From Dillenia suffruticosa (lineage: Eukaryota; Streptophyta; Magnoliopsida; Dilleniales; Dilleniaceae): a stretch of 64,000 nucleotides of DNA. This document shows, piece after piece, positions 1 through 10,559 of this stretch (its first letter is position 1; each line of letters starts with the position of its first letter). The position numbers and the translations under genes were made by a program. The stretch is taken from assembly GCA_033439265.1 (NCBI GenBank), contig JAVTVX010000031.1, forward strand, positions 9,037,501 through 9,101,500. The letters are read 5' to 3'. The notes under the pieces are model-generated. The model saw only the letters and a program-made list of their open reading frames with translations. It was not told where the DNA came from and did no database searches.

Positions 1-109
1 GGTGTATAGTCGACTGAAAGCGTATCCGTTAGAGAAAGTTTTGTTGACGATTTTAGTATGTTTAGCAAACGGTTTTCGTCTATCTAAATAGTGTATTTGT
101 TTTGTAGTG
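1..109 (+). mobile_element. Right end of a CACTA DNA transposon (cut by window start)
   Basis: The stretch ends in TTTTGTAGTG, the reverse complement of the CACTACAAAA terminus typical of plant CACTA elements. Its last ~90 bases, with ATCCGTTAGAGAA, an ACGGTTTTCGTC block and the TGTAGTG end, match the reverse complement of the left end at 40229 and the right end at 18960-19057. The body of the element lies outside the window. No coding sequence is visible. Confidence 0.75.
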
Positions 110-111
110 GA

Positions 112-710
112 TCTTTGAAAGTCGAGTTTGCTTATTTTCTGGTAAGCAACTTGATTTTTGTTTTTATCAGACCCTCAAGTCGACTCAAAATTGCCTCAAG
201 GTGACCTAATTTCTTTCTTGTATAACCCCAAAGTCGCCTTGCTTTTTGGTGAGTCGCCTTACATAATGTGCAGACATGTTTCTCTGTAACTTAAATCTGG
301 TGGGTTAACTTATGCTAGCCACAATGGGCCTTATAGACACATAGTTAGGAAACACAAGTCGACCTGTTATTGAGGCAAGTCGACCTGCCTTTGTGCAAAG
401 TTATGGATTCCGAGACCTAATCTCCACAAGTTGTCTTGACACTTACTCAGGTCACTTTGGTAACTTTCATATTTAACCAAAATTCAATTTTTGGAGTTTC
501 AAGTCGCCTTATCATGGGGCAAGTTGATTTGTTTATATTTAATTGACTCCGGTTAAATTTTAATTGTCCCAAACCTTCACCAAAACCTATTTTCTCCTAA
601 CCAAACTTTATAAAACCTTCATTAATAAATTAAAACTAATTACAAACTCTTTTGTTTTTTAAGAACATTAAAAATTTAATGAAAATTTTCTGCCACTGAT
701 TTCGGTGGTA
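112..710 (+). repeat. GTCGACTT-motif repeat, copy 1
   Basis: About 600 bases that align along their length with 19076-19675. It carries many variants of AAGTCGACTTG (for example AAGTCGACTC, AAGTCGCCTT, AAGTCGACCTG). Homology ends at GATTTCGGT in both copies. Similar motifs crowd 55700-57100, beside the SIRE-type copia element, so this may be an LTR or flank of that lineage; that is inference. It begins within a few bases of a CACTA end. Confidence 0.7.
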
Positions 711-1138
711 CAACACTGAATTTTGTTCTCAAAATTTAAAAGAAAATTATACTTCCAAAAATATGAGGATATTGTTTTTCACATCGACTCTTCGGTTTTC
801 CGTGTTTCTAATGGTTCAAACTGACACCTAACTCCAGGACTCCAAATTTTAATTAATATGAACCTATCATATATAATATAACCAAACATATGATTACAAT
901 CTGTAACTTTTAGTATCACTGATCTCAAAAGTAAGTATAGATATCTCATTTTTCCATGCAAGTCCCCATTCAACAATCACTATTGCTAGTGCTTTATAAA
1001 ATCTGTAATCACAATTTCAACTACTATTGTTTCTGAGATTGTATTACAATTATTTTCAATGATTTACAGTATCAATATAGCTACTTATACTCATGTTTTC
1101 AAAATTTGTAAATTCTTAAATTTTTATTGGCAAAGCAA
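711..1138. other. Unassigned AT-rich DNA
   Basis: No motif, repeat partner or convincing open frame was found. A 65-codon frame on the minus strand (779-976) shows no recognisable family and has no codon or context support. Confidence 0.5.
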
Positions 1139-1890
1139 CTCTCCCAGCTGCATATACTACCATTTTACAATAAGTGGAATGCAATGGCATGCTGAATATG
1201 AATGAGGAGTGAGAATGGTGGTACCAAATTCATATATCAAAGTATATTCCAATCCAATTAATTGCACAAAATAAATTTTGAAACAAATTTTCCATGACTC
1301 GTAAGTTGTTCATCAACAATCCATTTTCATTTTTCTTTCTAAATTTTCTTTGAGATTGCCAAAACCAATATCCTACCATTGGCTACTGATAGAATCCGTT
1401 AGGAGGTTTCCTACAATTCTCATAAAATACCCCCTCCTTGGCCTTGACCCAGAGTTTAGTGGGGTACTACCATATAATCACGGGAACAACTTGAGGAGAC
1501 TCTCTATCCCGCCTACCACCAAACCAAATTTCAACTCAGCTTTTACCACGCCGCCCCAGTGATCCAATTCATGGAAAACGTAAACTATAGTCTTTTTCCA
1601 GCACCATGTTAAAAGAATATCTATTTCATGATTCAACATTTGTGCTCATATACAAAAAAAAAAAAAGCAAATTCACAATTCACTCAATGTTCCATTGTAA
1701 CACAATGCAAATATATTTAAAGATCAATAAAAGAGTCATGGATTTGTCAACAATTTAATTTTTGGGCACACCACAATCACAAATCATTGTGAAGCTATTT
1801 CAAAATTCATCTCAAAATTCATTTCACAAATAAAAAATTTAAACTCATTTATCATACATACTTAACAAAGCCATCCCTCACTTCTTGAAC
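1139..1890 (-). repeat. Chromovirus LTR remnant, unoccupied paralogue of the 26672 insertion site
   Basis: This stretch aligns with the flanks of the giant solo LTR at 26672-29766: its first part matches 26577-26671 and the rest matches 29772-30420, including the motif GAGACTCTCTATCCCGCCTA near 1497 and 29991. It is continuous here, so it shows what the site looked like before insertion. The GC-balanced part (1380-1560) yields a 70-codon plus-strand frame that I regard as chance. Confidence 0.7.
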
Positions 1891-2339
1891 CAAAAGCGAC
1901 TAGCAACGATTTGTGATCTTTTATTACTCTTAGAGAAGGCACTCAGTAGTATTCATAGTATCTCATCTCAAATTTTATTTCATGCCATCGTATTTCCAAA
2001 TTCAAAAACAAGTCGGCTCAACATTTTAATAGTCCAACCCTAGGTCAGTAACCCCTATATGATTTCGAGAGAGAAATTAAATGACAAATTCAATCAACTC
2101 TCTATCAAGGAATATAGTAACCATTACCACCATAAACGACTATAGGTTATCAAAATCACATCTTCCAACTTTACTATCATACAATGATATCAATATGTGC
2201 CCAAATCAAGATCATACACACAATAACCACATAATATTTGTATTAAAATTTTCTAAATTACCAAATCCAAATTCGAGAGAATTTACCTATGACTATATCT
2301 GGTTATTTGGGACATTTTCATTAGTCATCACATAGCTTC

Positions 2340-3112
2340 TTGTTTGAGACCTTGTTAGCAGACATTGGGTTGGAGTAGCTACTGTGTTGCTCTCAATTCA
2401 TGTCCATGGTGTGACATTAAGGAAGCAAGTAGGGACGTTGACTTGGCCACCCATGGATCCACTAGGGTGTTCTCGGCTTAATTGGCTTTTCCGTCCCAAA
2501 TCTGGGCAAGTATTGCAGAAATGACCCTTTTTTATATTGATAATATCTCTTGGTTTTACGACAGATCCCTAAATGATACTTTCTACGATATTTGCACTGT
2601 ACCTTCTTGTTTCTTGCCGATTTACTCTCAAAGATGGTACTATAGGTGGGGGACCCAAAATTGGATGGTTGTTTACTTTGTGGGGTGCAAACGGATCCGA
2701 AAATTGAAATACCACTATAGGGGTCAATGCTACTATTCTTCTTGTGGTCTTGACTTGAAGTGAATTTGAACTTCTTTCTTTGGCCATGGCTTTCTTTAAA
2801 TTTTTGCTGCTCAACCACTATCTTCTCTACACACAAGGCCAATTGCAACATATTCTTGTATGTATGGGTTTCAGACACCAATATCTTTTTCCTAATGTTA
2901 AGATTCAAACCCATTTTAAATTTAGCATACAAGATCTCTTCAGAATTAAGGAACTCTGGGACATAACTAGATAAATCCCTAAGTTTTGTCTCATATTCAA
3001 CCACCTTTCTGTTTTCTTGTACAATTATGAAAAATTCCTCCCGATTTTGGTCTTTATAGAGGCGGGTGTAGTACTTCTCGTTGGATTCCCTAAGGGATGA
3101 CCCCCAATTCAA
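2340..3112 (-). pseudogene. gag: gag region of chromovirus-like element (fossil)
   Basis: The minus-strand translation shows the retrotransposon gag signature of Ty3/gypsy elements: an EFF..V.E..KVVEYE core, then LRDLSSYVPE, then a basic stretch leading to a worn CCHC zinc-knuckle region with YYQYKKG. Gag would form the particle and bind genomic RNA. The same order and similar residues occur in the two other copies of the family in this window. The copy is broken. Plus-strand frames over this stretch are antisense shadows. Confidence 0.7.
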
Positions 3113-3596
3113 ATGAGAAGAAGGCCTAAAAGGAGAAATTGGTAGAGGAACTAAGGTTTGATGTGGAGCTTGGAATTAAGCTCCAAAAATGTTCCACAAC
3201 TCCATCATTTGCTGAAGGGTAGCAAAGGGAGGAGCGGGAATTCCGGTCGGAAGAGTAGAATGCATCAGTGTTAGAGGAGGCTCATGTGAAGACGATGCGG
3301 TCTCGGGTTGGTAAAAAGGAGTAAGAGGAATCTCATTCGGATTCCTTATCCTTTGTCTAGGAGGTATAGCTTTATAAAAAAATCTAAACTTAACAATTGC
3401 AATAGCAATTAAACTAGGTGGTTAACCCCCTAAAATAACATTTCTAACTTCTTAGCACCCATGGGAGACTTCAAAAATCATTTGAAATATTCTAAATATC
3501 AACTTTTCCAAAATAGTTTGAAAACAATTGAGAACCTTTATAATACGTGTGAAACATTTCAAATATTTTAACACATTTTCAAATCGAAAACCCAGA

Positions 3597-3607
3597 CTCT
3601 GATACCA
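3597..3607 (-). other. Primer-binding site, initiator Met-tRNA type
   Basis: The reverse complement reads TGGTATCAGAG, the standard plant Ty3/gypsy and copia primer site complementary to the 3' end of initiator Met-tRNA. It lies 7 bases from the LTR edge at 3615, the expected spacing. Confidence 0.85.
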
Positions 3608-3614
3608 ATAGAAT

Positions 3615-5806
3615 TGTCATTCCCCGACCCTCAGATCAAACATGCGACAACCGCTGCGTTCCCAAAACATGTGTGAACCCCACTCTGTGTTCCGAAATAT
3701 TGCAAGACATTCCAAAATCAACATATTTTCCAAAATAATCAATCAATCATAATAAACTAGCATGCATTTATTCCCACAATCAAAGGACTAGTTTGGTCCA
3801 TCCCTGCTCATAACATGCATGCATCGGCCAATCCGGCTCTTCAAATCAATTCCATAGAGTATAAATAAATCCCTACTCCAGGGATCCAAATTAAATTCTA
3901 CCAAAATCATTCTCAAGGAAAATTTCAAGGAAATAAAATGGAAAAGGGTTCTCATTTTAAGTAAACAAACTATAGACAAATTTCAAATACATAAAAATAT
4001 AGTGGCAAATAAGTTTTCAAAATAATTACATATTGTGCCTTCACTTGGTTCCATTAATACAATTATTATCCGAAAAAATTCAATAAAGCAATTTTATATC
4101 AGTCCAGCACTATGCGTTCACGAGCCTTGAATAGGGTTCCTCCGTGAAAATGAAAGTAGAAGGGGTTAATATATAATATATCCAGTAAGTGAGATACAAC
4201 TTATACAAAAATAAAATGTGGATATATTAATTCTATATACTTCAAATATCATGTCGTTCTCAATTTCATCCAATAAATAAGTAAATTCGAACTATTATTT
4301 CCAAAGTCATTATAATTCACAATTGTTTTAATTCAATGTCATATGCATCTGGCTATTTCACATTTTTAAATTCGGGACAAACCAAAATCATTGTTCTCAA
4401 TAAAGATCTACCATCATCTAGGGTCGAACCGTAAAGTGTTTTAATATTTTTCATGGTTTAAAAATGCTCCCACTTTTTATGTTGTCGTAGACCCTCATTG
4501 GAGGTACGTCCCACTATCCCACGCCTGTAGGCACTTTATCCAATCATAAATGTACCGCACATGCCTTGGCGTACCACATGTGTTCGGCTATATCTCATAG
4601 TCTATCAACCCTACTATACCGCTCCGTAGAGGGAAATGACTAGTCACATGCTCTGCTACATCCCATAGTCTACCAACCCTATTACGTCACCTTATAAAGG
4701 GAACAACTAATCATCTAATAGGGATTAAGGCTCTCACCCCAAACCAATCATATACACTATTTCACAAAAATCATAAATCCAATTTATGTGCAATCAATTT
4801 TAGTAATTTCTCAATAATAATAATCATCTCAATGGATTCAACATCAACAAATTCATATGACACATTTATTCATTCAAAACATATAGGATGTATAAGAATT
4901 CAAAATACAATATTTTGGATATTTCACACACACTAAAACAATTAAATCCAAGTTTTGAAAATCATTTAAAGAATTTAATAAAAGTATTTTTTTTATTTAA
5001 GTACAAGTATTAAATCATTCACCTCTTGGGAGGGTGAATACTCTCAATTCACAATCAATCCAAAAATAATCCTTTTTTAGATTTTAATTGATTTATGTTA
5101 AAACAATAAATAAAAATAAAATGTTAAATCATATCAATGATTAGGGTTTATGAGTTTTCCCCAAACTTAACATAACCCTAATTTCTCAAATCCATGATTC
5201 TATATTTTCAATCCAACATTTACATATCGTTTCATCTACTTATAATCCCATTTTACAAATTTTTCTAATTTTTTTTCATTTACGAACTCTAGATTTATAC
5301 TCTCAAATAAATCTCTCAAATCTCAATAATAACTTTAAATCCACTTATGAGAAAGCTAAATCCAAGTTTAGAATGAAGAGAATATCTTAATTTTGGGATT
5401 GAATTAAGTTTTGAACGTTGGGTTTTTAAAACCCTAAATGTTCCCCCTTTCATGCAAACCCTAGTTTTTTTTTTCCCCAAATCTATCCTAATCCAAGTAT
5501 TGATTGAGGATTTGGAAGTTTTATAGAGTGAGTTTGAGGGAGATGTAATTGATATTGGGAGAGATTGAGAGTGTGAGAGAGGGTCGAGAGGGAGAATGAG
5601 AGTTGAGAGATGAGAGTCGAGGAGAAAGCAGAGAGTAAGTTCGGGGAGAGAACAAATGGGAATGAAGACTTGTTTAACCCCTTTTAATAGTGGAGTGTGA
5701 AATCTCAATTTTATCCCTCATTATTTTTAGGTTTTGTTCCTGTTTGATTGTCTATTTTCATTATTTCACAACATTTCACACTCATGAATTGACTTGAAAT
5801 ATAACA
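3615..5806 (-). repeat. 5' LTR of the minus-strand chromovirus-like element
   Basis: In element sense it opens TGTTATATTT (5806 backwards) and closes GGGGAATGACA (3615). Length about 2.2 kb, close to the 2250 bases of the plus-strand 5' LTR at 30622-32871, with which it shares the order of blocks: a purine-rich leader, the AGGGTTTATGAG region, the GAGAGTAT(T)..CCCAAGAGGTGAATGA block and the final GATCTGAGGGTCGGGGAATGACA-like end. The outer edge is placed by the TG...CA rule only. The 130-codon frame at 5316-5708 lies in this LTR and is not a gene. Confidence 0.65.
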
Positions 5807-6199
5807 CATACTACAAAATTAAAGCACTGTACTGATGGTAATTTTTAATGACGGTAACTTTTAGTAACGGTTTTTATGGTTTATAAAGACGCCCTATGAC
5901 AAAACAATCAGAAAATATAGGTTTTTCTCAACTGACTAAAATGTCCGTGAAAAAAAATTTATCAACTGTAGGTAAAACTACCACAACTCTCTGTAAAGCA
6001 ATATTCAATTGCGATGGTTAAAAATTATGGTCAATAAATGTAATAGTCTTTTTTGCACAGTTTAAAAACAATATCAATATAAATCTTTTTTATTATCTAT
6101 TTAACAATACCATTTTCATCGGTTTTAAATATATGGTAACAACAAATTCTACCGTCTTTTAAAACTAGATAATAAATTGTGGTAAATTTATGATAATGG

Positions 6200-6645
6200 C
6201 AATTTAATAATGATAAGTAGTAGTAGTAGGTACGTAAGTGGTAAGTAGATGGTAAGTAGGTAAGTAAGTTTATATAGTGGTAAATTTATGATAAGTTTGT
6301 AATATATAGTCGTGGTAAATAGATGATAAGTGAATAAGTAAGTTTATATAATAGTAAGTTAGTGGTACGTAAATGGTAAGTGGATAAATAAGTTTATATA
6401 GTGATAAGTTTGCGATATATAGTCGTGGTAAATAGATAGTAAGTAGATTATAAGTAGATGGTAAGTGGATAAATAAGTTTATATAGTGGTAAGTTAGTGG
6501 TAAGTAGATGGTAATTGGGTAATTAATTTTATATAGTGGTAAGTTAGTAATACATAGTCGTGGTAAGTAGATATTAAGTAAATGGTAAGTGAATAAATAA
6601 GTTTATATCATTGTAAATTTGTAATATATAATCGTTTATTTATTC
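6200..6645 (+). repeat. CACTA subterminal tandem array
   Basis: About six imperfect units of 60-85 bases, each containing AAGTTTATATAGTGGTAAGT and a TATAGTCGTGGTAAATAGATGG-type segment with small changes. Subterminal arrays of this kind bind transposase in En/Spm-type elements; that role is inferred here. Confidence 0.7.
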
Positions 6646-7137
6646 TACTATCATTATATTTATTTATATATTTTATTAATATACATTTATTTAATATTTA
6701 TTAATATACATTACTTATATACATTAAATAATTTTATAAAATATTTTAATTATTTATACTAATTAAAATTAACTTATATACATTTTTTAAAATTTTGAAT
6801 GTATGAAAAATTTTTGAAAAGATTTATGATTTAATAATTTGAAAATTAAAAATCCAAAAACATCATTTATTTATAAATATTATATATACTTCAATTTATA
6901 AAAGTTTTCTAAATAGTACAAAATTACATATATTAACTTTTATTTTTATTTTATGAAGTTTCAAAAAACTATATAACACTAGTTCCCTAAATTTTTTATA
7001 ATATCGATTGTAAAAATATCATCAATTTTTTAAAATTTTCTATATTTTAAGTTTTAACAATATATTTTAAATTTCTTATAACAATTAATTTTTAATCTGA
7101 AATTTAATTTATTATAATAATATAATTTTAATATAGT
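6646..7137. other. AT-rich filler inside CACTA block
   Basis: Almost wholly A and T with many TATTTATA-like runs. No frame or repeat partner was seen. Confidence 0.5.
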
Positions 7138-7295
7138 GCTCTGAGGCACCCAGTATAGCGGGCACCCGGCCATGCCAGCACAGCTGTCGCGCATGCCATG
7201 CAAGTGCTTGCATTTGTCACCACACACGGCATGCGCTCATGCAAGGTATGTCATGGCATGCACGCGCCGCATGCACTCATGGTGATTGTCATGGT
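7138..7295. repeat. GC-rich island with CATGC motifs, island 1
   Basis: A sharp GC-rich patch in very AT-rich surroundings, dense in GCATGC and GGCATGC words. It resembles the islands at 14140-14583, 17095-17335 and 46230-46300, all in CACTA DNA. The short frames that cross it are products of composition, not genes. 7296-7707 is AT-rich with T-runs and holds nothing recognised. Confidence 0.6.
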
Positions 7296-7707
7296 ATATA
7301 GTACGTCATATAATTTCGCTAAATCTAATTTTATTTTTATTTATATTTCTACTATTACATTTTATCATTTTTTATTTCCATTATTTTATTTTATTTTATC
7401 ATTTTTATTTTCATTATTCTATTTCATTTAATTTTATTGTTTTTTTTCTAATTTTTTGTTTTTCTAATAAGTATGAAATTTAAATTATAATATATTAATA
7501 ATTTAAAAAATATATATACTTAATCACAAATCTTTTCCCTTCAAAATATATAAAATTAATAAATTATAATTCATTAATAACATTCAATTTAAATATTATC
7601 GGTTTTGAATATGTTAAAATCGGAATAAAAATAATTCAAAGAAAATATAAAATGAAAAAATAAAACTCCCAGAAAAAGAAAAAAATAGAGGTGAGAGTGA
7701 GAGTGAA

Positions 7708-9071
7708 TGATAATTCACAAATTGTCATTTTTATTGTTAATATTATGGTTTGATTTTAGATTGGTTAGTGCCCTAATAATTGTTTTTATGACATTTTTAT
7801 TTTTAGGGATAAAAAATGGAGATTGGATCAAAATGGATTTAAAGAGACATTTTTGAAACTAAATGGTTCAAGATATCAATTGGACCTACAAAGGAAAGGA
7901 AGAAATATCAAAAAGTGGAAGATTTTATTTAAAAAATTTTTACTTTAAGTAAAAATTGTTGTTAGAAGTAAAAGTTCTAAATTTTTCTATTTTGGTGGAT
8001 TTTTTTCCTATTATTTTCGAAAAATCTTGGAGAACTAGAGTATTAAAAGAAGGACTCTCCTCATTAACCCTAGAAGGCACTATTCACGTTATTGTTCATG
8101 GCACTATTCATATATATATTCACAAGTGCTGTGGCGGCTACATTCATCTCCTTTTAGATTTGGGTTTTATTTTTTTTTCTTTTTCTTTGAAGAACATTGT
8201 TTTTTGTTGTATTCTTTCTTTTGTTTATTCTCAAGAACATGGTCACCATAAGTGGCTAGTTTTTTTTTATTCTGATTCAAGGGGAATTTTATTGATTGTC
8301 TTCATTGTGAGTTATGTATTTTATTTAATTTCTTGCACTTTTAATTCAAATATTTGTCGATTCTTAATTTATTTTTACGAATGATTGGTATTGGTTAATC
8401 TGACAATTTAATTCAATATCAATTTTTCTACTGCATCCAAGATTTCAGTGATCCGTAATTGTCATGAATAAATGGTACGAGTTACAAATAGGTTATATAT
8501 ATTTATGGGTCGTTTGCCGATATTCATTTTAAACTAAGGAATCATGAAACAAAATCGAATAATTGTACGGCTATCCTGATTATTTGTATTTTGATTTACT
8601 GTTTTCACAGAACTTAATGCTGTCATTATTTGATATGGAATGCTATCGTGCCCAGTCGATTAATGATAAATTATGATAGGATGTTGGGTTTGGTCAATTA
8701 TTTTAAGAAAACGTAAGATTTATTACGGCTATTCTAATAAATATAAAGTTAAATATTTGAATCGTAAGAATAACATTTTTTTAACCATTGAACAGTGAAA
8801 CAATCATATGTGTGAACCCTTGGATCGGATGTTTAGCATATTGAATTTCTTCTCCAATTTTTAGTATTTTTGCATATTTGATTTGTCTTTTAATTTTATC
8901 TATTTAATTTTTGATTTAGAAATTTATTTTATAAACCCCCATTTCATTTTTACATTAACTAAGAGATTGAATTAACTAGTTCCCTTGGGATTCGACTTGA
9001 TAACCACTATTGTTACAGTTTGTTGCATTTGGGAAATCAGTATTAATTTGAGGGTTTCGACAACCCGACCA
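7708..9071 (+). repeat. 5' LTR, Athila-type element
   Basis: Opens TGATAATTCACAAATTGTC and closes CGACAACCCGACCA; 1364 bases. It aligns throughout with 12590-13948. Near 8990 it has the GGGATTCGACTTG block common just before the primer site in Athila and Tat LTRs. The 142-codon frame at 7956-8384 is LTR sequence, not a gene. Confidence 0.9.
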
Positions 9072-9076
9072 AATTT

Positions 9077-9093
9077 TGGCACCGTTGCCGGGA
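9077..9093 (+). other. Primer-binding site, Athila/Tat type
   Basis: TGGCACCGTTGCCGGGA lies 5 bases inside the 5' LTR edge. Athila and Tat elements typically carry TGGCGCCGTTGCCGGGGA here, complementary to the 3' end of Asp-tRNA. Confidence 0.85.
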
Positions 9094-9115
9094 AACTATT
9101 TTAATTTTTTAGTTT

Positions 9116-10030
9116 GTGGTTTTTACTTGTTTATTGATTTTTGGAGAGGAAAAGATGGAAAATCGTGAAAGAACTCTGAATGAGTTAGCTGCATCAATTT
9201 TGAACAAACATCCCTTGTGCATCGAGAACCCAGCTCATGAGGTAAGTCACTCGAATCTTGAAAATCAAATTTCTGAATTGACTGTTTTGGTTCGTCAGAT
9301 GGCTATAGGGCAAATACATGCAACCAAAGTTTGCGGCATATGCTCGATACCCGAACATCCTACGGATATGTGTCCATCTCTGTAAGAAGATTCTACTCAT
9401 CAAGCAAATGCTGTAAGAGGATTTCTTGGTCAACCTCAGAAGAAGTACGACCCCTACTCTATTTATTATAACCCCGGATGGAGAGAGCATCCAAACCTGA
9501 GTTGCGGGAATCAAGAAGGACAAACAAGATATTCTCCTCAGCAATTCAATAGGCCAACACATACACCGACACAATCGTTTAATTCAGGTATGTCCCTAGA
9601 AGATATTGTGAAGGCTCTCGTGACTAACACTCAACAATTTCAATAGGAAACAAGAGCTAGCATTCAAAATTTGGGAAATCAAATCACTCAGCTAGCCACT
9701 TCGGTTAGCAATTTGGAGGTTCGAATCTCAGGGAAATTACCTTCACAAACGGTAGTAAACCCTAAGGAGAATAATAGTACAATGGTATTGCGATCAACCC
9801 TACAATCGCCTGATAGGGTAGATGAAAAGAAGGATGAAGAAGAAGAGGATAAGGCCATCGATGAAAGTCCAATTAAGTTTGAGGAATCCAAGATGGAAGA
9901 ATACGAAAAAGAAGTAGGGAAAATAAGAGGTGATGAGATAGGTGAGAATGTGTCTGATATTATCAAGATAACTCTACCCGAAAAAATATACAGATCCAGG
10001 TATGTTCACTCTATCTTGTATTATTGGTAA
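9116..10030 (+). pseudogene. gag: gag-derived region, Athila-type (fossil)
   Basis: The translation contains the Athila zinc-knuckle-like motif CGICSIPEHPTDMC, preceded by a helix-forming LENQISELTVLVRQMAIGQ segment, and followed by the Tyr/Asn/Gln-rich linker and an acidic KKDEEEEDK stretch seen in this lineage. Gag would bind RNA and build particles. The sister element at 60950-61489 shows the same features in the same order. The region is broken. The long minus-strand frames over it (9194-9574 and 9688-9966) are antisense shadows. Confidence 0.75.
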
Positions 10031-10557
10031 GAAAAAAATGGAGCATACCATGTTAGATTCAGAAGTACCTGTTAACATCATGTCTTATTCAATTTATAAT
10101 ACTCTAAAATTAGGTTCATTAAAAGAAACTGGAGTTGTTATTCAGTTAGCTGAACACTCTTATGCTTATCCAGAGGGGATTGTTGAAGATGTTTTGATGC
10201 AGGTTAACGAATTAATTTTTCCAACTGATTTTTACATCTTGAAAATAGAAGGAGATACTATCACAAATTCAGCTCCACTTCTATTAGGACAAACATTCGT
10301 GAAGACAGTAAAGACCAAAATAGATGTGGATGAGGGTACTCTCTCCGTTGAGTTCGACGGCGAGATTGTGAAATTTATTATTTTCGATCCTATGAAATAT
10401 CCAAATGAGTGTCAATTAATTTGTTCTACTGATATATTTTATTTAATTGTGCAGAAAATTTATGAAGAAAAATGTGATATTGATTTTGAATTCAATGCAC
10501 AATTAGATATGGAATGTAAGTCATATAAGCCTCACAAAGTAAAGTTGAAGCCTCCTT
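10020..10557 (+). pseudogene. Retropepsin-like aspartic protease region, Athila-type (fossil)
   Basis: The frame reads like Athila/Tat proteases: a LDSEVPVNIMSYSIYNTL segment at the position of the catalytic aspartate loop, then VVIQLAEHSYAYPEGIVEDV, then PTDFYILKIEGD, then APLLLGQTFVKT (the flap-to-end LGRPFL block) and IDVDEGTLSVEFDGE. Retropepsins cut the retroelement polyprotein. It overlaps the gag-derived region by a few bases and ends just before the GGCAACCCAA block at 10618 that follows the coding region in Athila elements. There is no polymerase frame downstream. Confidence 0.8.
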
Positions 10558-10559
10558 GA

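Larger units (their letters stand above)
1139..5806 (-). mobile_element. Broken chromovirus-like Ty3/gypsy element (minus strand)
   Basis: Reading on the minus strand the parts are: a 5' LTR (3615-5806), a primer-binding site for initiator Met-tRNA just inside it (3597-3607), a gag region (about 2340-3120), and an LTR-derived remnant (1139-1890) at the far end. Gag resembles the other two copies of this family in the window (33205-34240 plus, 47900-48480 minus). Reverse transcriptase and integrase are not present, so this is an old, heavily broken fossil. The LTR remnant aligns with 26577-26671 joined to 29772-30420, which places it in a diverged subfamily. Confidence 0.7.

Noticed and set aside
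2482-2974. Plus-strand frames over 2482-2974
   Set aside because: Antisense to the gag region on the minus strand.
5316-5708. 130-codon minus-strand frame
   Set aside because: Lies in the LTR leader of a chromovirus-like element; Ser/Pro/Leu-rich with no domain.
7956-8384. 142-codon plus-strand frame
   Set aside because: Lies wholly in an LTR; its Phe/Ile/Leu-rich product reflects T-rich DNA and no counterpart frame is kept in the sister LTR.
9194-9574. 126-codon minus-strand frame
   Set aside because: Antisense shadow of the Athila-type gag region, which has recognisable motifs on the plus strand.
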